A DNA stretch of 25,635 bases from Pseudomonadota bacterium. Lineage in GTDB: Bacteria; Pseudomonadota; Gammaproteobacteria; Burkholderiales; Thiobacillaceae. A model generated the notes under the pieces. That model was not told where the DNA came from, ran no database searches, and was given only the letters and a program-made list of their open reading frames with translations. The stretch lies in assembly GCA_030836725.1 (NCBI GenBank), contig JAUPLV010000006.1:1-25635 (forward strand), in the 5' to 3' direction. Below, piece after piece: positions 17,123-24,424 of the stretch (position 1 is its first letter; every line of letters begins with the position of its first letter). Position numbers and translations under genes: made by a program.

Positions 17123-18217
17123 TCAGGCCGGCGGGAGTTGAAGCGCCGCATTCAATTGGAGCCGCACCACCGATTCCGAAAACCAGTGCTGGCTGGTTTT
17201 TGCCGCGGCCTGGTCGAGCCGGTGTCGCATGCCGGCGTCCGCAGCCAGGCTTGCCACGCGCTCCGCCAGGGATTGGGCATCTCCTGCCGAAGTCCAGACG
17301 AGCCCGCTGTCCTCCGCCGCAATCAGGCTTTCCGGGTAGGCGTTGGCCGAACGCGTCACCACGGCTTTCCCGCAAGCCAGCGACTGGAACACCTTGTTCG
17401 GGATAACCCTGCCCGCCTTCGGTGTGACGCCAAACACGCCCAGCAGGATGTCGGCCCGATGAATGCGGCCCGGCAGCTCCGCATACGGCAACCAGTCCTC
17501 GAATGAAACATTTGCCAGCCCCCTGGCGTTCTCCTCGCACAGTTCGCGCAACGGACCCTGCCCCAGCAGAACCCATTTGACCGGAGGTCCCCGATACAGC
17601 CTTGCCGCCTCGACGACCACCTGGGGCGCCTGCAGCGGAATGAAACTGCCGTAAAACAGGACCTCCAGCGCCTCCCCCCTGGCAGTGGATGTTGGCGGTT
17701 CCGGTTTGAAGAGCGCTTCTTCGGCGCCCACATAGACCACGGCAAGCCTTTCCCTGGGAACGCCAAGCACCTCGGTGAAGTAATCGGCGTGAGCGGGGGT
17801 GTCGGCCAGCACGCGGCTGGCGCGTTGAAACAGGGCGCGCTCCCATCTCAGCAAACGCTTTGCGCGCAGGCTTCCCGCCTTCAGTTTTCCGCGTTCATCC
17901 ACTTGCTTGTCATAGGCGGAGATGAGCGGATCGAAGATCAGCGGAACGCCATGGCTTTTTGCCCAGCGGCTTGCGGCCGCCAGATCGTGTTGCCTGAAAC
18001 ACGGCACCCAGACCAAATCGGGCCTGGGCAATCGGCGCAGCCTCGCTTCCCAGTCGCCCGTCCGGGCGAACAGTGGATGAAAATCCTTGACCTGCCAGCC
18101 CAGCTCGGCAAGCAGCTTGCGCAGAATGCGGTTGCGGGAATAGCCGGGATCGAAGCGCCCCCACCAAAGCACGGTAGGTTTGTCTTTTCCACTGTCGAGG
18201 GCGAACGCGGGATTCAT
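17123..18217 (-). CDS. Glycosyltransferase family 4 (GT-B) protein
   Basis: A 364-residue GT-B fold protein without a membrane segment, last gene of the minus-strand LPS operon. The N-terminal half starts with PTVLWWGRFDPGYSRNRI; the C-terminal half has LEVLFYGSF, VKWVLLGQGPL and IPNKVFQSLACGKAVVTR. The last block is the GT4 nucleotide-sugar site, where most members carry E-x7-E. Here the first Glu position reads Gln (KVFQSLACG), which may alter or weaken donor binding. The substrate is unknown, but the neighbours suggest LPS core or O-antigen sugar transfer. It lies 22 bases from the GT11 gene. Confidence 0.85.
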   Translation of the reverse strand: MNPAFALDSGKDKPTVLWWGRFDPGYSRNRILRKLLAELGWQVKDFHPLFARTGDWEARLRRLPRPDLVWVPCFRQHDLAAASRWAKSHGVPLIFDPLISAYDKQVDERGKLKAGSLRAKRLLRWERALFQRASRVLADTPAHADYFTEVLGVPRERLAVVYVGAEEALFKPEPPTSTARGEALEVLFYGSFIPLQAPQVVVEAARLYRGPPVKWVLLGQGPLRELCEENARGLANVSFEDWLPYAELPGRIHRADILLGVFGVTPKAGRVIPNKVFQSLACGKAVVTRSANAYPESLIAAEDSGLVWTSAGDAQSLAERVASLAADAGMRHRLDQAAAKTSQHWFSESVVRLQLNAALQLPPA

Positions 18218-18239
18218 GATCCGGGAGCTGGGCGTGCGC

Positions 18240-19115
18240 TCAGATCAGGCGCCAGTCCGCCGGAAACAGGTCTTTTGTGTTGATTTTCGCCATCAGCTTG
18301 GGGCCGAACCATTGTTTTGGGGCGATCGCCAGCTTGTCCGGATGCCTGTTCAGCCATGCCGCCCACCAGCTGAAAGTGCTGTTGGCAATGACGATATGGC
18401 GGCAGGACGACATCAGGTGCAAATCCTCTTCCTGGGAATTGCCGCGGACAAAAATCAAATCCTTCATGCCAGAGAATTCCGCCTCCACCCGATCCACATC
18501 GTCGGAAAACACAAAGAACCTGTAATCGGTCCGCCCGGCGCGAATCGTGTTCATGGCCGCTTCGTAATAGTCCCGGCCGCACATGCCATGGCGGGACAGA
18601 ATTCTCGGATTTTCGACATAATCCCCACGCCGGACATGGACCGCCACCGGGCACGGGGAATCTGAAATCGCCTTCCATGTTGCAGCCGCGCCTGCGGACA
18701 GGTCGCGTTTGAACGAGAAGTCTTCAAGCAGGCTGTCGCGGATGCTCTCGAAATACCGTGGCGACTGCCAGCCGCCGATCAGGTATTGGCTGCCGGAGCG
18801 GGTTTCGAAGGATGGATCGTAATGGAAATGGGGCTCGATATAGATCGGCACTCCCCGCAGACGAACCGGCCATCCCATGCGCGCAAGCTTGACCCTGAGC
18901 TTGTCGATCCTCCTGGACGGAACGGCGGTGAACTCGACCGGCAGGCCGAACGACTCGATCACCTGGACCCTGGATTTTTTCTCCGAGTCCCGAGCATAAC
19001 CTTCCAGGGAAAGCCGGGCATCGAGCCGGGCGGCCAGCGCCTTGCCGGCGGCATACTGGAACATCTGGTTCCCGAGCCTGCCTCCCAGGCCGACGATGAC
19101 GCGACAGGTATTCAT
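18240..19115 (-). CDS. Glycosyltransferase family 11, probable alpha-1,2-fucosyltransferase
   Basis: A 291-residue protein with the GT11 signature set: GLGGRLGNQMFQYAAGKALA near the N-terminus, VAVHVRRGDYV in the middle (the H-x-R-R-x-D donor-binding motif), CGRDYYEAAM, FFVFSDD, and HIVIANSTFSWWAAWLN near the C-terminus. GT11 enzymes mostly transfer fucose from GDP-fucose in alpha-1,2 linkage to galactose. GDP-fucose synthesis genes are not in the window. The ATG at 19115 is preferred to the TTG one codon upstream. GC content appears lower than in the mla genes, consistent with acquired LPS genes. Confidence 0.88.
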   Translation of the reverse strand: MNTCRVIVGLGGRLGNQMFQYAAGKALAARLDARLSLEGYARDSEKKSRVQVIESFGLPVEFTAVPSRRIDKLRVKLARMGWPVRLRGVPIYIEPHFHYDPSFETRSGSQYLIGGWQSPRYFESIRDSLLEDFSFKRDLSAGAAATWKAISDSPCPVAVHVRRGDYVENPRILSRHGMCGRDYYEAAMNTIRAGRTDYRFFVFSDDVDRVEAEFSGMKDLIFVRGNSQEEDLHLMSSCRHIVIANSTFSWWAAWLNRHPDKLAIAPKQWFGPKLMAKINTKDLFPADWRLI

Positions 19116-19188
19116 CAAGTATCAGGCTTCCATTGAATGACTGGGTTTATCGACCGGGTTCGCGGTACATCGAACAGGGCTTGTCCGC

Positions 19189-19977
19189 CTATTTTCGTGA
19201 GCGTTGCTTCTGCTTTTCCAGAAGAAACAATTCACGGGTCTTGGCCAGACGGATGAACCGCTGGAAGGCGAACATATAGCTGATCAATACGCCGTCTATG
19301 CCGTTGACGAATTCACGCCGCAAAATCAGCGACTTGAAAAAAGCCAGCGGCGGGGTCAGCAGCAGCACCAGCCATGACGGGTTGCGCCCTTTCCGGAACA
19401 ACTCCTCGGCCTGTCCGCTCGAGTTGATGTTGACCTTGTCGATGTGATGCCGATAGGAGCGGAACGAGCGGTGGTACATGCGCCCCCTGAGATGGCCAAG
19501 CCGCCCTTCGCGGACAACGACGGAGTCATGCACCGGACTATCCTTGAAGCCGGCCTTGTCCTTGCGGTACAAGCGCACCCAGTCGCTGTTCGGGGCCCAG
19601 AAATGCGGGCGATCGTGGAAATTATAGAGCTCGGTCCGCAGCATCCGATACGCCGCGCAGGGCGGCTCGCCGCCGGCATACAGGCGCTGGATTTCATCCC
19701 TCAGCACGGGGCTGATCTCCTCGTCGGCATCCAGGTTCAACACCCAGTTGTTTCTGCACAACCGCTCGGCAAAAACTTTCTGCGGGCCGTACCCCCGCCA
19801 TTCGTTGAACACAACACGGGCGCCGTGGGACTCGCTGATCGCGACGGTTTCGTCCTGGCTGCCGCTGTCCACCACCACGACCTCGTCCACCCAGTCCTTC
19901 ACGCTGTCGATGGCCCGGCCGATTCGATCGGCTTCATCCTTGGCAATAATGGAGACGGAAATAGGCAGCTTGGTCAT
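19189..19977 (-). CDS. Glycosyltransferase family 2, WaaE/KdtX/LgtF-like
   Basis: A 262-residue GT-A enzyme. The N-terminal SVSIIAKDEADRIGRAIDSV block, the nucleotide-binding VVVDSGSQDET and the metal-binding DADEEISP (the DXD equivalent) are clear. The C-terminal region WVRLYRKDKAGF...VHDSVV...HRSFRSYRHHIDKVN is typical of WaaE/LgtF proteins that add glucose to heptose I of the LPS core. The frame opens at 20046, but the ATG at 19977 gives the family N-terminus. Spacers of 40 bases to the upstream GT4 gene and 73 to the GT11 gene suggest one operon. Confidence 0.88.
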   Translation of the reverse strand: MTKLPISVSIIAKDEADRIGRAIDSVKDWVDEVVVVDSGSQDETVAISESHGARVVFNEWRGYGPQKVFAERLCRNNWVLNLDADEEISPVLRDEIQRLYAGGEPPCAAYRMLRTELYNFHDRPHFWAPNSDWVRLYRKDKAGFKDSPVHDSVVVREGRLGHLRGRMYHRSFRSYRHHIDKVNINSSGQAEELFRKGRNPSWLVLLLTPPLAFFKSLILRREFVNGIDGVLISYMFAFQRFIRLAKTRELFLLEKQKQRSRK

Positions 19978-20017
19978 GGCATAAAAAGTCAGGTGAATTG
20001 AATTATCCAGCGGTTCG

Positions 20018-21154
20018 TCAGGCCTGTCCGCGCGGCGAACGGGCAAGCTGCTCGTACAGGGCCAGCGTTTGCGACAGCATGTCGCGCAGCGGAAAGAAAT
20101 CGTCGCCGGGCACCGGATTCGGATTCCGCAGCAGGCTGGCGATACGCCCCGTCGTGGCGTCGGCGTCTCCCCGAGGCAGCAAACCGTCGGGATAGATCGT
20201 GCACAGGATTTCGCCGACGCCGCCGTGATCGTACCCCGCCGTCGGCACCCCCAGCCGCAGCGCTTCCAGCGTGGTGCGGCCGAACGATTCGGGCTGGGTG
20301 GAAAGCGACAGCACCAGGCTGGAAATCGCCAGGATGTTTTTCAGGTCGTCGCGCTGGCCGGTGAAGCTGATATCCGCTTCCAGCCCCATGACGCGCACGC
20401 GGTCGTTCAACATGTCCAGGTAGCGCCGCTTGGAAGCCGCCGCGCCGCCGACGATCAGACCATGCACCGGCAGACCGAGCTGTTTCAGCCGCGCGATCAA
20501 TTCGATGAAATCTTCATGCCCCTTGAGTCGGGTGATGCGGCCGGGCAGGGTGACCAGCTGCTTGTCAGCGGCTTGCGGAAACTGCGAAAAGAAAGCCTGC
20601 TGCCAGTCCGGGTGCGGCTTCCAGCCGTGCGGATAGGCCTTGCCGTCGACACCGCGATGGATGACCTGGATGCGCTCCGCCGGCGTATCGGGGTATTCGC
20701 GCAGGATGTAGTCGCGCACCGTGCTGGACACCGCGATCACCCGCTCGCCCCGCGTCATGATCCGGCTGTAGCGGTTGACGCCATACATGCCGTGCACCGT
20801 GGTGACAAAGCGCGGCCGCGTCGCCGGGTCCATCCCGCGCCAGGCCAGATACGCGATCCATGCCGGCACGCGCGAACGCGCGTGGACGATATCGACCTTC
20901 TGCTCCAGCAGGAACCGGCGCAGCCTGCCGACGAGCAACAGCGTCCCGAACGATTTCCTGCCGACCGGCCAGGCGAAGTGTTCGGCCCCCGATGCGACGA
21001 GCGATGCGACCTGCCGCCCGCCGGCCGACATCACCAGCGCGCGGTGGCCGCATTTGACCAGGGCCTGCGCCACTTCCAGCGTGCCGCGCTCCACCCCGCC
21101 GGATTCCAGCGCCGGCAGCAGTTGCAGGACAGTCAGTTTTTTTTCTTCAGCCAT
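20018..21154 (-). CDS. Glycosyltransferase family 4 (GT-B) protein
   Basis: A 378-residue GT-B enzyme. The N-terminus VLQLLPALESGGVERGTLEVA is the usual acceptor-domain loop of GT4 proteins (GG-x-E/T-R). VDIVHARSRVPAWIAYLA and VIAVSSTVRDYIL follow. The C-terminal domain has LPGRITRLKGHEDFIELI and then PESFGRTTLEALRLGVPTAGYDHGGVGEI, with the complete E-x7-E donor motif. It likely adds a sugar to LPS core or O-antigen. Its start lies within the end of the ELM1 gene (22-base overlap) around an A8 run. It closely matches the layout of other ELM1-GT4 pairs in LPS loci. Confidence 0.9.
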   Translation of the reverse strand: MAEEKKLTVLQLLPALESGGVERGTLEVAQALVKCGHRALVMSAGGRQVASLVASGAEHFAWPVGRKSFGTLLLVGRLRRFLLEQKVDIVHARSRVPAWIAYLAWRGMDPATRPRFVTTVHGMYGVNRYSRIMTRGERVIAVSSTVRDYILREYPDTPAERIQVIHRGVDGKAYPHGWKPHPDWQQAFFSQFPQAADKQLVTLPGRITRLKGHEDFIELIARLKQLGLPVHGLIVGGAAASKRRYLDMLNDRVRVMGLEADISFTGQRDDLKNILAISSLVLSLSTQPESFGRTTLEALRLGVPTAGYDHGGVGEILCTIYPDGLLPRGDADATTGRIASLLRNPNPVPGDDFFPLRDMLSQTLALYEQLARSPRGQA

Positions 21155-22056
21155 TCAAGTATCCATTCGGCACAGCGATCCGCCTCGGCCAGCGGCTGCG
21201 GGTTGGGGCGCAATGTACCGCGGTCGCGCCAGTTCGCGAAGCGGGTGATGCGCTGCGACTCGGCGAGGCGGGAAATCGCCCGGCCGACGCGGCTTTTCGG
21301 GTTGACCGGCAGGTCGAACACGCCGACATCGGCGCCCGCGGTCAGCGCCTCGAACACCATCGAGGCGCTGTCGGGCGTCACCCAGACCGTGCCGCAGCGC
21401 GCGAACTGGGCGGGCAGCCAGTCGGACGAGGCAGCGGCATGGGGAACGACGGTCAGATTGGGGGGTTGCGGCAGCAGCGCCAGAAAATTCGCCGGGGTGC
21501 GGCGCGAGGTGGTCAGCGTCCACTGTATCCCGGGCGTGCGCGCGAGGATGCCTTCGATCTGCGCCTGCACGGCGTCGCTGTCCCATTCGAAATGCCGCGA
21601 GGCGCCGCCGATCAGAATCAAACCGTGGCCGGCATCGCGTGCCGTCGCCGGGCGGATGCGGTTCAGCGCGCCATCGGTCGCCAGCGTATGCGCATCCTCC
21701 GCGATGTCGTCGTGCCGGGGAACGATGCATAGATCGAACCAGCGACGCGGCAGGCTCGGCTTCATCAGCACCACCGCACGGCCGCCGTGCGCACGGCGTG
21801 CGGCCAGCAGCGTCGGGTGGGTGGCGTGCCCCGCGCCAACGATCAGATCGGGACTGGGGAGAGGGTTGCCGGGAAGGCGTTTCAGCAGCAGCGCCAGCCA
21901 CGCGCGCCAGGCTGGCAGGGCGGGAAGGGTGTGAAGTTCGGCCGGGAGGGCGCGCGCCAGCGCCTCGGCCAGCCCCCGCGACTGATTGACGTGTCCCGGC
22001 TTGCCGTCGCTGACGATCCAGACGATCAGCGGACGATCAGCCGCCGCTTCAGACAA
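21133..22056 (-). CDS. ELM1/GtrOC1-family (DUF1022) protein, putative nucleoside-diphosphate-sugar-related
   Basis: A 307-residue protein matching the ELM1 family: VWIVSDGKPGHVNQSRGLAEAL at the N-terminus, PDLIVGAGHATHPTLLAARRA, and a C-terminal WVTPDSASMVFEALTAGADVGVFDLP block that looks like a GT-B donor site. The family is named after plant mitochondrial fission proteins, but bacterial members sit in LPS loci and probably act as glycosyltransferases. The start is a TTG overlapping the Uma2 gene stop by 8 bases, so translation is likely coupled. No better in-frame start is seen. It overlaps the next GT4 gene by 22 bases. Confidence 0.85.
   Translation of the reverse strand: MSEAAADRPLIVWIVSDGKPGHVNQSRGLAEALARALPAELHTLPALPAWRAWLALLLKRLPGNPLPSPDLIVGAGHATHPTLLAARRAHGGRAVVLMKPSLPRRWFDLCIVPRHDDIAEDAHTLATDGALNRIRPATARDAGHGLILIGGASRHFEWDSDAVQAQIEGILARTPGIQWTLTTSRRTPANFLALLPQPPNLTVVPHAAASSDWLPAQFARCGTVWVTPDSASMVFEALTAGADVGVFDLPVNPKSRVGRAISRLAESQRITRFANWRDRGTLRPNPQPLAEADRCAEWILEWLKKKN
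21136..21144 (-). other. A8 run with A AAA AAC heptamer before the ELM1 stop
   Basis: On the minus strand the last ELM1 codons are AAG AAA AAA AAC TGA. The heptamer A AAA AAC (21142-21136) is in the zero-frame phase of a -1 slippery site. A -1 shift there leads directly into the GT4 frame (next codons CTG ACT GTC, Leu-Thr-Val), which would fuse the two proteins. The DNA feature is certain; slippage is only a possibility. Confidence 0.5.
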
Positions 22057-22624
22057 CGAGCAGCCCCGTATCCTCGTACAGGTCGTCCAGCGTCAGCGTC
22101 AGTCTGGTGCCGTCGCATGCCACGTCGATGCGGTCTTCGACCGACAGTTCCTGCTCGAACCAGGCGTCGTACTCGTCGCGAAAGAAGACCCTGGCCCACA
22201 GCCGTTCCGAATCCACCAGCAGGTAATAGCGCAGGCTGGCCAGCCCGCGATACGCCGCCCACTTCTCGCGTACGTCCACCGTGGCGGTGGCGGGGGACAG
22301 CACCTCGGCGATGAGGCAGGGGGATTGCTTGTAGATAGGATGATCGTCGTCCGGATCGCACACCAGCATGGCGTCCGGGTAGTAATAGGTCGTGCCGCCC
22401 ACCAGGCGCAGCTTCATGTCCGCCATGAAGGCGCGGCAGGGCTTGCCGCGCGTGGCGCCGCGCAAGTGAAAAAATATGTTGCCTGCGATGCGGTTGTGCC
22501 GTTCGCTTGCCCCGGCCATGGCGTAGATCTCGCCGCCCACAAACTCGTGTTTCGAGGCCGCGGTTTCTTCCCCGCGCAGGTAGTCGGTTTCATCGATCGG
22601 CGAATGGACGCGGGCTTGCGACAT
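22049..22624 (-). CDS. Uma2-family (DUF820) putative restriction-endonuclease-fold protein
   Basis: A 191-residue protein with the Uma2 pattern: KHEFVGGEIYAMAGASERHNRI near the N-terminus, YYYPDAMLVCD with Asp84, LIAEVLSP with Glu107, and EKWAAYR with Lys121. These residues form the expected PD-(D/E)xK nuclease-like core. The family is very common in cyanobacteria and scattered elsewhere, and its biological role is largely unknown. It is the first gene of the minus-strand glycosyltransferase operon and overlaps the ELM1 gene by 8 bases. Nothing about the LPS genes explains its presence. Confidence 0.88.
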   Translation of the reverse strand: MSQARVHSPIDETDYLRGEETAASKHEFVGGEIYAMAGASERHNRIAGNIFFHLRGATRGKPCRAFMADMKLRLVGGTTYYYPDAMLVCDPDDDHPIYKQSPCLIAEVLSPATATVDVREKWAAYRGLASLRYYLLVDSERLWARVFFRDEYDAWFEQELSVEDRIDVACDGTRLTLTLDDLYEDTGLLVV

Positions 22625-22653
22625 GGCGGCTGGGCAGGTGGACGGACGCGCTG

Positions 22654-22682
22654 ATTATCCTATCGATTCGGCAGGAAATGAA
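22654..22682 (-). promoter_or_regulatory. Candidate promoter for the Uma2-glycosyltransferase operon
   Basis: On the minus strand TTCATT (22682-22677) and GATAAT (22659-22654) are separated by 17 bases, about 30 bases upstream of the Uma2 ATG. The -10 is good and the -35 is weak. The flanking 22683-22830 holds no gene that I recognise. Confidence 0.35.
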
Positions 22683-22830
22683 GCGAGCGGCTCGGCTCGG
22701 TGGCCGATCTACACCGCCTCCGCCCGCAATCCTGCGCGAGCGGCGGCCTCGACCTGTCGCATGTCGGTGGGGAGACGAACACATCGGCGTTCAAGGCCAG
22801 CGCACTGCCTTGCCGGCGCTGGGGCGATGG

Positions 22831-22942
22831 GGTGCGGCGGTGCGTTTCGCGGGCAAGCCCGCTCCCACAAGGGCGGCGGGGTGTGTAGGAGCGGGTTTGC
22901 CCGCGATGGGTGCGGCGGTGCGTTATCGCGAGCAAGCCCGCT
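22831..22942. repeat. Cluster of three REP-type palindromes
   Basis: Three copies of one core lie here: TCGCGGGCAAGCCCGCTCCCACA at 22846-22868 (minus orientation), GTAGGAGCGGGTTTGCCCGCGA at 22885-22906 (plus), and a shorter TCGCGAGCAAGCCCGCT at 22926-22942 (minus). The outer two sit in a longer direct repeat that shares the preceding GGTGCGGCGGTGCGTT. The cluster ends 7 bases before the thiO stop codon. It fills the right part of the 325-base gap between the Uma2 gene and thiO. Confidence 0.8.
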
Positions 22943-22949
22943 GGGGGCA

Positions 22950-24203
22950 TTACCAATGCCTATTTAAAGCCGCCTGCCAGCGATACGGCGTGGGGTCCAG
23001 GGCGGGCGCCCGGCCTTCCATCAAATCGACCAGCAGCTCCGCCGCGGCCGGCGCCATCGTTACCCCGTAGCGGTAATGCCCGGTGTTGACGAACACGTTG
23101 TCGAAATCGGGGTGGCGGTCGATGACGGGGATATTGTCCGGCGAACCGGGGCGCAGCCCGGCCCAGTGACGCACCGGCTGCATCCCGGCCAGCGCCGGCA
23201 GCAACTCCGCCGCCTCGGCGTGCAGACGCTGGCGCGTCGCGGCGTCGGTCGACTTGTCGAAGCCGGTGTCCTCCAGCGTGCTGCCCGCCAGAATGTGCCC
23301 GTCCCGGCGCGGAATCAGGTACAGCCCGTTGCGGTACAGGATGGTATCCAGCGCGCCCGGTTCCAGCTTGAACAGCAGCATCTGGCCGCGAACCGGCCGA
23401 ATATGTGGCGTTGCCGCCAGTCCCGCCAGCCCCAGTCCGGACCAGGCTCCGGTAGCCAGCACCACCGTGTCCGCCGGAAAAGTCTCGGTTGCCGTCCGCA
23501 CCGCCGTCACCCGCCCGCCCTGCGCCAGCACCCCCGTGGCCGGGCAGTGCTCGCGGATCGTCCCGCCCAGGTTTTCCACCGCCGCGCGCAAGGCCGTCGT
23601 CAGGCGCGGGTTGCGCACCTGCGCGATGCCGGGCAGCCAGATGCAGTTTTCTTTAGAGAAACACTGAACAATTCCGTCATTGCGAGGAGCGCCTTTAGCC
23701 GCGAGGCCGAAGGCCGTGGCGGGACGCGCCGATCTGGCGGCGCTTGATTTCGCCGGCATTCTGGATTGCTTCACTTCGTTCGCAATGACGGAAGCTGAGG
23801 TTTTCGGCGCCGCTTCAAGCGAACCGTTCGCCGGGAACAGCACGTCCGGGCTGCCCCGCGTCGCCGCCATCCCGTGCGCCGCGCACCAGGCCAGCGCCCG
23901 CTCCGGATCGGCCACGTCCAGCGCCAGCATGCCGCAGCGCCAGAATTCCGCATCGCGACCCGATATCGCCTCGATTCCAGCCGCCCAGTCCGCATAGCCC
24001 GCCATCGACCGCAGCGTCAGCGAGGACACCGGCTCCGCGTAATCCCACGGCAGTAGCGGCGACAGAATCCCGCCGCCCGCCCACGAGGATTCCTCGCCCA
24101 CGCCGCCGCGCTCCAGCACCGTCACCCGGTGCCCGCCCTGCAATAAAGCCAGCGCCACGCTCAGGCCAGAGATGCCGGCGCCGATAATGAGAAGATTCGG
24201 CAT
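22950..24203 (-). CDS. thiO: Glycine oxidase ThiO with an in-frame repeat insertion
   Basis: A 417-residue FAD-dependent amine oxidase of the D-amino-acid oxidase family, which makes the imine of glycine for thiazole synthesis in the thiamine pathway. The FAD-binding N-terminus has GAGISGLS at residues 8-15 and a Glu ending the second strand. WLPGIAQVRNPRL, VVLATGAWSG, RPVRGQMLLF and VFVNTGHYRYGVTMAPAAAELL follow. Typical members have about 365 residues; the extra length maps to about residues 138-177, where a palindromic DNA repeat is translated in frame. All family blocks on both sides are intact, so the protein may still work. It diverges from hicA with 28 bases between. Confidence 0.88.
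   Translation of the reverse strand: MPNLLIIGAGISGLSVALALLQGGHRVTVLERGGVGEESSWAGGGILSPLLPWDYAEPVSSLTLRSMAGYADWAAGIEAISGRDAEFWRCGMLALDVADPERALAWCAAHGMAATRGSPDVLFPANGSLEAAPKTSASVIANEVKQSRMPAKSSAARSARPATAFGLAAKGAPRNDGIVQCFSKENCIWLPGIAQVRNPRLTTALRAAVENLGGTIREHCPATGVLAQGGRVTAVRTATETFPADTVVLATGAWSGLGLAGLAATPHIRPVRGQMLLFKLEPGALDTILYRNGLYLIPRRDGHILAGSTLEDTGFDKSTDAATRQRLHAEAAELLPALAGMQPVRHWAGLRPGSPDNIPVIDRHPDFDNVFVNTGHYRYGVTMAPAAAELLVDLMEGRAPALDPTPYRWQAALNRHW
23674..23791. repeat. Palindromic repeat, CGTCATTGCG family, inside thiO
   Basis: The 118-base element has perfect 11-base inverted ends (CCGTCATTGCG and CGCAATGACGG). Translated in the thiO frame it gives VIANEVKQSRMPAK...AAKGAPRNDGI, a residue pattern seen where this repeat family is read through in many genomes. 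Its inner part matches the murA-hisG spacer element. No in-frame stop occurs in it. Confidence 0.88.
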
Positions 24204-24231
24204 TCTTCAGCTACCGGCGTAATATTTGCGC

Positions 24232-24420
24232 ATGAAAGTGTCTGAGTTATTGCGGTTGCTTGAAAAAGATGGCTGGCTCGTGGTGCGTCAACGCGGGAGT
24301 CATCGCCAATTACACCACATTACGAAACCGGGTACCGTTACCGTTGCCGGCAAACCGAGCGTGGATGTTCCTCCAGGTACATTAAACGGCGCGCTCAAAC
24401 AAGCGGGGTTAAAGGAGTAG
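24232..24420 (+). CDS. hicA: HicA-family toxin (mRNA interferase)
   Basis: A 62-residue protein with the dsRBD-like HicA fold: MKVSELLRLLEKDGWLVVRQRGSHRQLHH, with the G-S-H catalytic His motif, then a VTVAGKPSVDVPPGTLNGALKQAGL end. HicA cleaves mRNA and is neutralised by HicB. The ATG at 24232 is preferred; a TTG lies two codons upstream. A TAATAT box at 24220-24225 without a clear -35 suggests a very short leader. Codon use and GC are lower than in the flanking genes, consistent with a mobile toxin-antitoxin pair. Four bases separate it from hicB. Confidence 0.88.
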   Translation: MKVSELLRLLEKDGWLVVRQRGSHRQLHHITKPGTVTVAGKPSVDVPPGTLNGALKQAGLKE

Positions 24421-24424
24421 TTCC

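Noticed and set aside
20069..21934. A 621-codon plus-strand frame opposite the GT4 and ELM1 genes
   Set aside because: It runs antisense across two recognised genes and shows only low-complexity Arg/Gln/His-rich sequence.
22700..22888. A 62-codon ORF in the Uma2-thiO gap
   Set aside because: It runs into the REP palindromes and shows no family resemblance; other frames of the same stretch are equally open.
22831..22942. Possible CRISPR-like repeats
   Set aside because: The units are palindromic REP cores in alternating orientation, only three copies, without uniform spacers or cas genes.
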